Notes: a model not told the origin generated them from the sequence alone. Counted from the stretch's first letter, positions 49,538 to 61,580 are shown. The stretch: DNA of 64,000 nt from Hetaerina americana (GCA_022747635.1 JAKTNV010000005.1:46833013-46897012), one strand, 5' to 3'. Numbers and translations: made by a program.

Positions 49538-51279
49538 CTTTTTAAATAAATTTTATGCATGTGTAATTTTCAAATGAAATATGGATGTAACTCATAAGGG
49601 ATTAAAATCAAAATTGTTATTCGATAGTTTGTCAGCTACCGAATGGAGGATAACAAAGAAATAGGACTAACAAAATGATTAACATATTAAGGAATACATT
49701 ACATCATACATTGGAAGTAGTGCCAAATATATTGACTTGTAAGGGAAGTTAAACCCAATGATCATTCTTGGCATTATTCATGGTCCATTTTATTAATTAA
49801 AACATGAATGGCAATTGATAATTTCCCCGTAATCATTTTACTAGAATAATTAATCTCATAAAATTGTTGTTTATACGAAATAAATCACTTTTATATTTAT
49901 TTTTAAATGAGAATAATGAAATTTTAGTAAATAGCATTGAAAATAAATAATAGATCAGGCTTAAATTGGGTTCTTTGTAATTAAGCATGAGAAAGGTAAA
50001 GTTCCACCCATTACCCTACCTACTCTGCTTGAAGAGAAAAACTGTACCCATGGATCTAAAATATAGAATCATCGGGCGTTGGTCGGGTATAAATATTTAG
50101 ACATCATAATGCTAGGGTTTATACGTTCAATAGAAATTGTCTCATTAACAAGAATGGCATTCTAATGAAATTTTAGGTTGTCTTAAAGGTCATTGATATT
50201 TTTTACATTTGAGCTTTCAGGTATTTCACATCAATATTCGCCAACCGATTTGGAGTGTTAAAATTTTTTTGATTGACCTTCATTTTGCAAAAAAACGTAC
50301 AGCAGTTATTTCAGAAATGCGCTCATCGTATCTCTTACAGTACTCTTTTGACATGAGACTAGGATATTGGTACAAATGAAGTGATAAATAGTATTTTCCT
50401 CGAGTTTTCACTTTTCCCATGACTTTAACTATGATTCTTAAGGTATCGTGATATCACTCTGCTCTGAGAATTATATGAAATAAATAAGAAAACGGGATAC
50501 TTCTTTAAATATTTAATGAACTAATTGTTTGATCTATAACTACTGCAAATTCTCAGAGTCCTATGGATTTTACCATTTGTGGCATTTCCAGAAAAATGTT
50601 CATTAGGACATCTCATCGCTTAAAATATGGTTAGTGTAGCCAATCTAAGCGTGAATGGCGGAAAAAATATTTAAGATTAATCGAGAAAGTACGACTATAA
50701 TAATATCAAAGTTAACCGTAAATATTGATTATCCACGCATTTCTCGTTACTTTTTTTTAAATCTATAATTGCATATAAAATTGGGTACGGAATTTTTAAT
50801 TGTAAACTTAAAACTTCATTTGCAGTAATATCCGTTTTCGTAAAATATCATGAAAATATATATTTCTGATAATTATTCCACTGAACGAACTCATCCCTTA
50901 AATCATGTTTGCCACTACTCCCGGTGCAGCAGATGGTGAACGTGTGGAAACGAAACGGAAGGTTTGCTCATGCATTCATGGTCCCTGCCGCGAGGTAAGG
51001 AATTGAGTTTTGTGTTTCAAGTGATCCGTCATGGTAGGTAGTGCTCTAACTCTCATTCATTGGGCTCACGAGTCGAAGGTATCACGTGCCTCTTCATATA
51101 ATAACCAAACTGCGAATTCACCCCAAAGCTATAATACGATTCAAAGATGCACGTACTCGTGCTATAGAACAAAATGAAAGGAAAAAGAACTACGAGCAAA
51201 TATTTATACCGCCATTAACGCTTGCTACGGCACGCAGCAGTATTCACACCTCGCGTATTTTCAATCCACTCAACCTGAG
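49538..51279. other. AT-rich stretch with one candidate exon
   Basis: Apart from 50906-50997, listed separately, I see no feature. Confidence 0.4.
50906..50997 (+). CDS. candidate short exon, unknown protein
   Basis: ATG at about 50907 opens MFATTPGAADGERVETKRKV then CSCIHGPCRE, ending at GAG followed by GTAAGG, a good splice donor. An in-frame stop lies just upstream of the ATG. The composition is richer in G+C than the AT-rich flanks. It is only about 30 codons, has no recognised homology and no identified partner exon, so it may be chance. Confidence 0.2.
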
Positions 51280-51640
51280 GTGTGCTGGAGGGAGGGAGAG
51301 ACAGAGAGGGAGGTCAAGGAATTTCGATGGCCAATGGAGGGTCTCAAATTGGGTCACGTGAGGAAAAATGGTGAAGTCAGCCTTCCTCTTGTCGAGTCTC
51401 TCTAATTACCTTCGGCTCTAAGTGTTTAGGAGGGAAATTTGGTGGGGGAATCATTTGGGAGGAAGAGTAGGGGTTAGAGAGAAAGAGGGAGAATGAAAGA
51501 GTAAAATGTCCTAAGTGATCTTGATGGACGAGGGAAAACGTCTTTTGAAGTAATAGTGAGGATGGAGAGAAGTGGGGCGAAAAAGAAGTGTTTGCAAGAG
51601 AGGAAGAGTGGGATCGAGGGACGGGATTTAGCACCGTTAA
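51280..51640. other. purine-rich tract
   Basis: Plus strand is G/A-rich (GGGAGGGAGAG, GGAGGGAAATT, AGAGAGAAAGAGGGAG). Minus-strand frames 51377-51634 and 51474-51770 are Ser/Leu/Phe-rich because of this. Confidence 0.6.
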
Positions 51641-51737
51641 TGTTGCAATATTTCTGAACGAATGGGGCTGAATCTATTTGGGCAAAATTTAATACTTTGC
51701 TAACAATGCAAACTATTCTAAAAGCAGTGAAAAAAAT

Positions 51738-51845
51738 CAATATATGCATTGCATAAATCGATACATACAACCATATTTGTATATATCAATACATATAACC
51801 ATATTTGCATAGTTCAATGCATACAACCATGCATTGCATAAAATA
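51738..51845. repeat. short imperfect tandem repeat
   Basis: About three imperfect copies of a 26-30 base unit built around ATACATACAACCATATTTG and GCATTGCATAAA. Confidence 0.75.
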
Positions 51846-53849
51846 GATTATAATGTATTGTGAAGATAATTACCAATATGAATCGTAAAAGTAATGAATG
51901 AATGTCAATGAATAAAGAAAAAACTCTTGCTTTACGCGAAAACATTTAAAAAGAGTAGATTTCTTCCATTCTCATGAGAGGAAATTTACGAATTGCCATG
52001 GGAATATGTTAAAGTAAAATCGCCATATATTGGAAATGTGTATAAATTAACCATTTTGTAAATTACATGTAAGTAAATGTATGCGTGCATATGCATATTA
52101 TTCATACCTTAAAGTGCAAGTGTCCTTTGGGTGAGATTAAGATCGCATATTTCTGTACATTTCCACCTCTTTCACATCACATGTACGCCTTGAAAATTGA
52201 TCGTATTCCATTGATGGGATTTCTCCATATTGCGATGAAAAAAGGGACTTGTTTGCCAGCGGATTTTTATTTAGTCGGTACGAATTCGACTTCGTTGCGT
52301 TACAAATATATCAAATTGCTTTTCAACGGCGACCAGCTCAATCTACGTAAGGATATGTGCATGGAATATCAAGGTATTTCCTTTTATTAAATATTAAATA
52401 ATGATTGAACATGTAAAATTAACTGAATAAATTGATCGAATTATTCTACAAAAGTTGAATATAAGGGAAATGAAGTATTGTTTCATAGTGATACGTAATT
52501 TCTTAGTAATTTTGCTTTAGCCATTTGATTTTCTTTTGTCTTCTGGCATAAATTAAGTTTTAGAATCTCTGGAAAAGTACCTGAAGCAAATGTTCAATTG
52601 CAAAGTGAGTTACAGTTACAATATATTTTAAATTGGAAAATATAAGGGAAAATATGGAGATGACGTTGCATTAGTGGAATTATATGTAGTAGCAGTAGTT
52701 ACGATACACTGCATTTATAGTGGGTGAAAATGATAAAAATATGCTATAATCTAAGAAGAAATTCGTCAATAAAGCTATTTAGTAGGAGTGAGAACGGGGA
52801 GGAAGCATGTCAAAGGACTGTTATGGGTGGCCGAAGGGAGTGCATTAATAGAAGAATTTCATATCTTTTAGAAGGAAGCAATATAGAGCCCTACGCTTTC
52901 CGATGATGGAGGCGAAAACTCATGATGAGAGAAGCCTTCGGAACCATGCATACAGCAAAAAATACTCTGTCCGGAGTTTTTGGGGCTAAAGAATTCTCGT
53001 AAAAAGTGAGGATATATTTGAATTGCATGAGGGTCATGCGGAAAATACCAAGTAAAAACAAAAAAAATATTGTCATATTTGGGAATATTATGAAGAGAAA
53101 ACAGCTCTTCCGAATATTACTTCTGAGTTCAAGTAATTTCTGTTTCCTCAATCATGTAAAAAGGTATAAAAACAGTTTCAGTGACTTATTTTTGGAGAAA
53201 ATAATATTAAATGATGAAAAATTTACATAGTTAAGGAAAATCATAAAGAACACGGGGTGTTCAACGCAGGAAACGTACAGTGTACTTTTGAATTGCCTAC
53301 GATTGGCACAAGTTGCGAATGAAATTCTTTGTGTTACAAGGGTTCGAATGAAAAAATTTTGAAATAAAACCAATCGGATATTTTCTTAACCAGTGGAGAT
53401 AAATAATTTACGGGAAATGTTTGAACTTTAATTTTTTCAAATGCACTATCAAGAGAAAGAGTTCCTTTTCAACATGAATGCCTAATTGGAAAATAATTGA
53501 AAGTTAAAAAACGGTCACAAAAACAGTCACAAATGTTGTTTGCTATCGTTTTATAGTTCTCTATTTACCTGGAATTTAAGGTTGAATATCATCCTAGAAG
53601 CCGGTATAATAGAAATACCGAGTAATTGAGAGATACATTGTGTCTTTAAACACTTAAGAATCTGTACGTCGCGCGTCATGAAATATTTCACTAGGAAAAT
53701 AACATTCATGTGGACAGCAACACAGTTCTCATGTGCCGTTAGAAGCTGCAAAAATGACAAAGATGCGGGCGAGGATTATGGTCTTTGGAAACAAACGAGA
53801 ATACCAATTCCCACAGAGAATAGGCACCTGCCTACCATCCGGATTCACG
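51846..53849. other. AT-rich stretch with one candidate exon
   Basis: Apart from 52180-52346, listed separately, only short unrecognised frames. Confidence 0.4.
52180..52346 (+). CDS. candidate exon, possibly heparanase-like
   Basis: The frame 52085-52390 is open, and the stretch IPLMGFLHIAMKKGTCLPAD, FYLVGTNSTSLRYKYIKLLF, NGDQLNL has a protein-like amino-acid mix unlike the low-complexity frames elsewhere. It ends at a good splice donor (TAC followed by GTAAGG, GT at 52347-52348). The spacing of YL..S......LNG..L is reminiscent of the C-terminal beta-sandwich of GH79 heparanases, but this comes from a short pattern only. A candidate acceptor is not obvious, and no neighbouring exon was found. 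Confidence 0.22.
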
Positions 53850-54780
53850 AAGGATGAAGGAAATGGAAGAGATGGGGGAGGAGGAGAAGCGGTGGGTTTG
53901 GCTGAAATGGCAAGAGAGAAGATGAAGAGAGAATTCGCGAGCTGGATTCGGAAGGCGTGGTAAGAGAGAGAGAGAGAGGAGACGTTACGGCAGGTAGGTA
54001 GGTAGCCGTAGAAGACTGGAGGTGGTCAGAATGGAGTTTTATTTCATTCACGGTGGGTTCGAGTGGGAGTGGTAATGGGCCTCAGTCGTCCTCCGCGAGA
54101 GGGCGCATTCCCCGTTGCTTAATCAATCTCACGGAGTGTCAGCTTCCTCCCCTTGAACCCCTTTTCCACCGTGCAGAAATTGGTACTCGCAGCCGAGCCC
54201 GCGACAAGTACAACGCTGGAGGGAATAGAGGGCAATGAGCTATGTAATTGGGACTTACATAGCCTCGTACGTGTGTGTGTGTGTGTGTGTTTCATGTGGG
54301 CTTTGTGAGGAGGGAGGGAGCGCGTCCCATTCGTGAGACCGAGGAAAGGGAAGAGAGAGAGAGAGAGAGAAAGGAGAAAAATATATCATTTTCGGCCTTG
54401 GCGACTTACACAAGTGCGCCATGCGGTTGATTTCAGCTCTCTCGTTTGCGAGACGCATTGATACGGTGCTTGATGATTCAATCTTATGGCAGCCTAGTTT
54501 CATTTTCGCCTCGAAACTGTGCATCTCGTTGGATGGGTTCGTGTTTTCTTTTTTTCCGTCTTTTTTCCGTCTTTTTTTCTCCCCCTTCGCCAGCACTTCC
54601 TGCGATTTGTACTTGACGATCAGGTTGCTTCCCCAACAAATGAGCGCTATTTACAGGCCCGCCTCGCGCTGTTGTGAAAGGGGTCGATGTTTCGTTCGGT
54701 CGGCTATGAGTTTTGGAACACGTTCGTGAAAGCTTTTGGAGGGAACGTTTCTTTCGCTCATTCACATAAGGGAAAAAGAT
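53850..54780. other. purine-rich then GC-rich block with microsatellites
   Basis: G/A-rich to about 54000, then a CpG-rich part (54050-54230) and a mixed part to 54780. It contains (GA)n at 53961-53979, (GT)n at 54270-54291 and (GA)n at 54353-54371. Frames 54255-54596 (minus) and 54421-54729 (plus) overlap and match nothing known. It could be regulatory; no motif proves it. Confidence 0.45.
54270..54291. repeat. (GT)n microsatellite
   Basis: Ten GT units. Confidence 0.95.
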
Positions 54781-56239
54781 AATCAATTTGGTAAAGTGAA
54801 CCTGGCGCCCATTTTGTTTTTTTTAATCGTTTGATATGTTCTCTTTTGTGTAGAGATTTGAAATTTTGCTGTAGAGTTTTTCCATGAACAGTTTTATGTA
54901 ATTAAATATTAAATTGTCTCATTAGTGTTTTGTGACACAGCGAATAATTTTGTATTGACCAGTAGTCTGTGCAAATATCAATTCCTAATTTTGTTCGGTT
55001 AGCAGTTGTCGAATATTTTGATAAACATATAATTGTCGTGATTACGATAACAATCGCTCTCACAATAAAATTTACAATGTACATATTTTATTCCATATTT
55101 GATGGCTCATTGCCCATTGTGCGAAATGTAATTATGGTGAAGACAATAAAGGCCATCAATGTAGAGGGTATGGGGCTAATTGTTGGCGCAAAACATGTTC
55201 TGCTCGATTTCACTGTTTTTGATTTCTTTACCTGATAGAGTAAAGCGAAGATCAATTTAATTTAAATTAATCGTAAAATGAATATTGCTAATTGACATTG
55301 ACACTATTTACCAGAGAGTGGGTTTTGCGCAAATCTTAGAGCACTAATTTATATAATTCTCTCATAATTTTTAGCAACAATTTTAGGAAAAAATAAAATT
55401 GTTCATGCACTTTGTAAACAAACATTATGCAAGTAGAAAACAAGCATTTGAATTGAGTTTAAAGTAAGTTTTATGTAGCGCGTGTAAACAAGATATTTTG
55501 CTCGAAGCTCAAGGATTAATCTCGCTTTTATCAAGTAGAAATCTTACTGAGATAGTTAACGTAAGTATAAAAATTTAAGTAAGTCAATTCATCAAAAATT
55601 TCACTCTTAGAGAGAGTCGTTGAATTCTACTGAAAAATATGTGATTCGAAATTTAAGAAGTTATTTTTCTCCTTAAACCAGTAGCTTTTAAAATTTTCTT
55701 CCGTATTCCAATCAGTTATATCAACATCGGGCGAATGGGCTGTGTACACGATAATAGATCCTTGATATCCGATGCTCCAAGAAGTTAATTGCACCAATTT
55801 AATAATTATTCTGTCGAAGTATGAGTAGTTCTACTTCTTCTACATGGTATCCCGCTCGGTACTATAGCAGGGAGTGATTCAACACCAGGCATGCAACATC
55901 AACAATTAGATAACTACAGTCAACTGAACTAAGTGAGATATACCTCTCTAAGCATGCCATAGGTGCTGTTAATAACAAGATGGAAAATACCTAAGGTTGA
56001 ATGTAATAATGGAAACTTACTAGGCTATTGAAATGAAATGAAATTATCGAGTTTGTAATTCCACACACTTTTAATTTCATTTCAGTATGTTATGCAAATT
56101 CCATAAAGTTATGCCGGAGAAAACAAATCATACTAGGCTACTTAAAATGAAAAAAAGAAACTTACTTTTACCCTGTTTTACGGGCGGATAAATTTATTCT
56201 GATCTTTCATCCTTCGTATCGAAAATTACATCCTAAATG
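54781..56239. other. AT-rich stretch, nothing recognised
   Basis: A frame of 88 codons (54969-55235 plus; alternative start) resembles nothing known. Confidence 0.4.
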
Positions 56240-57480
56240 TTATTTTTCAGTAAAGACTTAGTCAGATCAGAGTTAGTTTCTATTCCAAAAAATGGAAAGG
56301 TACCCACATGTGAAGACTAGAAAACAATAAGTTTGATTTCGCTCACAGCGTGTGTGGTTCTCAGGGTCATCAACATGATGATGGGGAGCTGCAAAATTGA
56401 TAATTTAGGGAATGGTCGCTTTGGGTTCAGGAAGGGGAGAGGCTTGAGTGATGGTATTGCATTAATTAAATCACAATTAGAGAGGAACATAATTTAATCC
56501 TGATTGCATTCTGTCTGTTTCGTAGATTTCGGAAAGGCGTATAAAAGAGTGAATTGGGTAGAATTGATGAATGAATAGGAGAAAAAATGAGTAGTTTGGA
56601 GGAATAGATCATCCGATACCTGTGCATGTCTCAGACTGCTCATATGCGAGTGGGTGATTGAGAGTCCGGATGGGTAGTAAGGGGAGTAACACAGGGTTGT
56701 CAACAATCACCTGTGCTGTGAGAGAATTGATTAAAGAGGCATGGGAAGAGCTGGAGATATGACTGAAAGTCGGGGGACAATTCATAAAATCAGGATGATT
56801 TGTGGATGATATCAACCCTTAATTTGCCATTCAGCCAAGAGGTTTTGCAAAATCTACCGAGTGCATTGGAAATTCAGTGAGATAGGTATAGAATGAGAAT
56901 AAAATTAAACAAAATCAAGGGTATGCCGTCCTAGCGAAAGAGGAAAGCTAAATTAACCTTTGAAATGTACATAAACTAAAACAGCTGAAACAATTTACCT
57001 ATCTTGAAGGGTTTCGGACCAAAATAGTCAAAGTAATTTGGGGTATGAATCGAAGAATTGCACTCGGAAAAGAAGCTTTCACAAGGGGCAGAAAACTATT
57101 GGCAGGTACGTTGAGTACGGATGTTACGGAAAGTCTCGTCAAAGCTTCATTGTAGAGCGTTATTTTTTACGGCGTGGAAACATAGTCGTTAAAACAAGGT
57201 GATGAGCATAGATTGCTTTTAAAATGTGTGTGACGAAAGATGGAAAGGGTTATGTGGACAGATAGGAAAACAAACGACGAAATGCAACAGGATGTAGAGG
57301 AGAGTTGTTGGGCGAAATCCTTAGGAGGCAAGAAAGATGTATCCAGAGAATTTTGAGTGGCAATGGGATTTTGAAGACTGTGATGGAGAGGAGAATGTTA
57401 GGCTAACGAGGAAAGGGTAGCATTAGGAGAGGCATTTTGAATGAAATGAAGAGAGGAAGGAAGCATGTGGAGTTGAAGAA
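56240..57480 (+). pseudogene. non-LTR retrotransposon (family A), reverse transcriptase to 3' end
   Basis: Plus-strand remnant beginning within the reverse transcriptase. In order: ELVSIPKNGKVPTCED, KTISLISLTACVVLRVINMM, NGRFGFRKGRGLSDGIALIK (56330-56470), DFGKAYKRVNWV (56525-56560), FVDDI (56799-56813, the catalytic Asp pair intact), RIALGKEAFTRGRKLLAGTL and VTESLVKASL (57050-57150). Then come FYGVET, SLKQGDEHRLLL and RKMERVMWTDRKTND (57160-57280), and VMERRM near 57380. Both Asp-bearing motifs survive, so this copy is better preserved in the palm than the 44.4-48.1 kb copy, although frameshifts and stops are still many. Confidence 0.87.
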
Positions 57481-57856
57481 AGGTTTACCGTAGTGTCGGG
57501 ATGTGCTTTTCTAGGGTAGGCAAGAGAATTGTAGTTGAATAGGTGTGTAGCTTTTGTCCATCCAAAATCTACCTTAACCGGCAGATTACCGATAGTAATA
57601 ATGTCGTGCTGAAGCTGGTGCGATAGCATTACATGTAAACAATAACATGAACGCAAATAAATCTAAGGCGCACATTAAGGGGAAAATTAGCTAATTTTTC
57701 TTGGCACATGAAGATTAACTCGAGGAAAAAGGTGCATATTGTGAATATTATTTTTCAACTTCCTTTAACGTAGCGTAATCTGTCAAAGGAACCTCGCTGG
57801 GATATAGTATTTTGAATATTGCAATGGATGCTCCTGGGAATGTGCTTCACGGGTTT
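57481..57856. other. nothing recognised
   Basis: May include the 3' untranslated end of the retrotransposon; no tail is evident. Confidence 0.35.
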
Positions 57857-58190
57857 ATAGTAGTAGTATTTAAGGGAGGCGACCGACAGCTGAGGCTATT
57901 TGCGCCATAGGGGATGGACAGGAAAGGATGAAAGGTGGAGAGAAGCCCGGCGTCGGCATTAGCCTACTCTAAACGAAAGGCGCCAAGGGGTCCGCAGTTT
58001 AACGTCCCATCCGACGGACAGCGTACTCACTCAAAGTGCCTCCCTCAAAGCACCTCAAGTAGGGGTCGAGATACCTCTGAAAAATATTCAACACCGCCGG
58101 TATTTGAACCCGGGCCCTCTGGGTGGGAAACTAGTACGATAGCCTCCGCACCAATCCTGATCCCCACGGGTATATTAATCCGACCAAAGT
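57857..58190. repeat. dispersed repeat with tRNA-like B box, fuller copy
   Basis: The first 110 bases match 12205-12310. It continues with AACGTCCCATCCGACGGAC and ends in a segment whose minus strand carries a B box (GGTTCAAATACC, about 58098-58109) after GAGGGCCCGG. This suggests a tRNA-related SINE read on the minus strand. Its frame 57935-58192 is not a gene. Confidence 0.65.
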
Positions 58191-60565
58191 AAGATACCAT
58201 AATTCTTATGCTAGTATTTTAATTCCCTTGTACTTCAATGAGGGCTCAATCCAAGGCAACACAGTGTAGAACTATCCTTCCAGATTTTGCGTGATGCATG
58301 CATTTCTTTCCATTGTTTATGGAAGGCTCTAGACATAATTTAATGCAGAACACATCGGAAGAGATTGGATCCTTAGCAAAAATATGATAACTTACGTCAA
58401 CTGTTGCTCGTCATCCCATGAACATAACTCAAAACTATCAGTATTCTATGAAATTGAGAAGTTCATTTTGACGATATCAAATGAAACAACAAAATAAGGA
58501 GCGCCTCATTTACGAGTTCCCTCAGAAAATTTTTGTTTATTTTTTGGTTTGTGGTTGGAGATGAAAAATTGGGAGCTGAAGGGGGTTGAATGGATGTTGA
58601 AAAAATAACGGAAGTTTTTGAATATGGTAGAAAAATTGTTGCGTGGGAAACAAAATGGAGAGGTCTGTATTGACAATTTCGACCGACTTGATTCCATCAG
58701 GGAGAATCTACGGCATTATGCTGATAGGGATTTGCTTCGTCAATTGACAGGAAATAGCCTATGAATTTTGTAGTAAAACACTCAAAAACCGACAAAACAG
58801 CTGAGTCATCAAATCCACTGCTTTTGGATAATAGAATTGCTGTGTTGTCCCTTTTGAAATCCACCAACAAATTAGTCGTTTTCCACTAGTGAGTCTAGTA
58901 AGGAAATGAACGGAATTTGAAACGCAAGTGAATAATCAATGCAGCGATGCATAATGAGGGAGAAAGGAGCGATAATCTAAGACACTATAAGATAAATTCG
59001 GAATGCCCATGCACAGGAGCCTTTTTAATGGTAATTCCATTAAATCAGTCATGAAGGGCATTTTATGTGCAAGATGGTCAATAGAAGTGAGTAATCGATA
59101 AGTCAACAGTCTAAAAACAATGGCCCAGCCTGTTTAAAGAGTGCAGGATAATAATTCCTTGACATCCTCCTAAATCCCTGTCCACCCCTCTCTAATGTGC
59201 ATTACCCTAATGATCTCCGACCTCTAGTAAACAGAGAAACGTTTCTCATATCACTTTCAAGCTTTATTCTATACCATCTGTCCCTTGACCCACATTGGTT
59301 CTCCCAATTTCCTCCCCATAGCTCCAGGGTACTCGTGTTCTCGCTCCGGAAGCGAGCCTATCGCTTTGCCACAAGACTAAAAATGATTAAGGGGTTAAAA
59401 GGTGAGCGGAAAGTTGCACTGGGATAAAGATATAACTAGTTAGTCAAATATTCAAACCGCAATAGAAAAAGACGAGAGAATATGCTTCGTCAAATTAGAG
59501 TTCGTTGCATGGAGTTGGTAAAGAGCATGAACTACATTTAAATACGAAAACTGACTTTCGTGAGGGGGAGTGGTAGAAGATATGAAAAATGAAGGGAAGA
59601 GAAGTGAAATGAGATAATCGTCCATTTGGCGATCTCTCCGTAGTGGACAAATGAAAGGTGAAATCTAATAAAAAGGAGAGCGGAATATCCGGCAAAGTTG
59701 AGGAAACATGCAGCGGCAGATGGAATCTGTACTTTTAGCTGTCAAAGACGTTCTCTATTGGGAGGGGCGATTCGATCCAAGCGAGTCGCGATCTTCACGA
59801 TGCCTTTCTCCCGCCATTCCTGCGAAGGTCGACAGAAGAGTACGTGATCAGCGAGGCTTGCCTTGGCCTTGACGGTCATTTCATTTTCTTTACTCCAGTT
59901 CTTTGCGCTTCATTGTAGAGACAGGCAATACTCTTCTTAAATGCAAACGCTAGTGTCATTTTGAATGCAGACAACAAATACTGTTTGAAAAATTGGGCGA
60001 TCAAAATGGGTGAATTTTTTTAACTTTTTTATTTCGAAACTGTCGTGGGTCGATTCCGCAGAATTATCACCTCATATTCCCCGAGTTTTTTTCAAATCTT
60101 GACTAACAAAGACTAGCATTTTGATACAACGCGAATGGGTGGCCAACCTCTATATTATTATTCCAAATTCATACGTTTTAAGGGTCAAATCAGTGAGAAT
60201 AAATCCCAGTGTACCTGATTGAAAATATCGCAACAGAAAAACTCTTATAGGATTACATATGTTGATTGAATTGAATCCATTTTATTTTTATTCTAAGAGA
60301 GTTTTTAGCTATCCAAGAAATATTTTTAAGATAATATTGATTGGATGGGGACATTACCGGTTTTTTGTTCATCTCGTGCCTTGATATTGTATGACAATAA
60401 AGATTTTTATTGATTATTCTGTCCAGGGGATTCCAGAGATTAAACAATGTCTTAAGACCAAAGGACTTATAATTAGCTTGTTTTAAAAATTTATATTTTC
60501 CTTGCTAATTATTTTGTATTATTAAAGGAGATAACTTCAGGCGTCACTTTGTGGAAACGATACAT
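58191..60565. other. AT-rich stretch with one coding-like segment
   Basis: Apart from 58560-58767, listed separately, nothing is recognised. 59500-59700 is mildly G/A-rich. Confidence 0.4.
58560..58767 (+). pseudogene. coding-like segment, unknown
   Basis: Two overlapping plus-strand frames read smoothly. DVEKITEVFEYGRKIVAWET, then KWRG, is followed (one base shifted) by MVEKLLRGKQNGEVCIDNFD, RLDSIRENLRHYADRD, LLRQLTGNSL and a stop at 58764-58766. The join suggests a frameshifted remnant of a protein-coding sequence, of a transposon or host gene I do not recognise. Confidence 0.2.
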
Positions 60566-60722
60566 ATTTGCAAAAGAAACACTTGGTTTTTCCACATAAC
60601 ATTTAATCACGACCTAGGTTTCGACTTAGGTCATCATCAGGTCGCTGATGATGACGCTGAGCGTCGAAACCTGGGTCGTGATTAAATTTTATATGGAAAA
60701 ACCAAGTGTTTCTTTTGCAAAT
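60566..60722. repeat. near-perfect palindrome with hammerhead-like core on both strands
   Basis: Outer arms 60566-60594 and 60694-60722 pair over 29 bases without mismatch. Inner arms 60601-60625 and 60663-60687 pair over 25 bases with one G-T wobble. The centre also self-pairs (GTCATCATCAG..CTGATGATGAC). The plus strand holds CTGATGA (60645-60651), T, stem GACGC/GCGTC with loop TGA, then GAAA (60666-60669). The minus strand holds CTGATGA, T, stem GAC/GTC with loop CTAA, then GAAA (within 60618-60640). Read as two inverted copies of one retroelement end. Confidence 0.9.
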
Positions 60723-61433
60723 TGTATTATTAATCTTGGTTGCCTATTATTTATTGATTCATTACCATTGGTTTATTGTGAAATAGAAAATATCATCAAA
60801 ATTACTCCCAGGTCCTTTCCAAAATACAATAGTGATCTTAACACTTATTTAAATTAAGTGAAATTAGTGAGGAGGGTAGATAGATATTTCCAAGCTTTCA
60901 TGCACCGATAGAAAATATCTCTCAAGGCTCAATAAATATTCAAGCGAATTTATTTTTAGCTTACGAAGCGAATGGTACGCTTTTCTGACGAGGCATGTAT
61001 ATTTTATTTTAGTTAACAATAATTCACGCATCCACATATTTAGAAGCCAGTAATGTGGTGGTCCTAGCATTGTAGAGATTGGCGGACAAAAACAGTTCTC
61101 AAAAGTGTGCCAAATACCTCACTTTTACTGCATTAACGTTTCTTGGCTTCTTTTAAGTCTTTTAGATTTCTAATAAAAGGACCTCTTTAAGTATTAAATT
61201 TTTAATGGAAATATACTGAATTTAATGGTATCCCCTGATGGAAGAAGTTGTTATTACTCATAGCCAAACACCAAAATTTTAGGATTGGTTTCAACGATTT
61301 AGTGCCGGAAACCAAATTGCCGAACTTATTGCCGCCTTGATAAATAAGAACAGATTCTCGTAATGTATTTCCAGTTTCCCTATATCACAGCCTGCCATTG
61401 TTCATGATCAGTTGTCAAATTCGGGAAAAAATT
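60723..61433. other. AT-rich stretch, nothing recognised
   Basis: Short frames only. Confidence 0.4.
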
Positions 61434-61465
61434 CTTTTATATATATATATATACTTATATATATA
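61434..61465. repeat. (TA)n microsatellite
   Basis: TA runs broken by CTTA. Confidence 0.9.
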
Positions 61466-61499
61466 TAGATGATATAGAAACACTCACACGAGCAGTATA

Positions 61500-61580
61500 A
61501 CATTCATTCTTCAAGTAAGAGTCTTATTTGAAGTAGGCCTCGGAGAAGGCCGAAAGCTCAAACAATCTACAATGTGAGTT
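61500..61580 (+). repeat. hammerhead-like retroelement end, worn copy
   Basis: TTGAAGTA is followed by stem GGCC (61536-61539), loop TCGGAGAA, stem GGCC (61548-61551) and GAAA (61552-61555). This has the same arrangement as at 43.87 and 60.65 kb, with substitutions in the first box. Confidence 0.35.
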
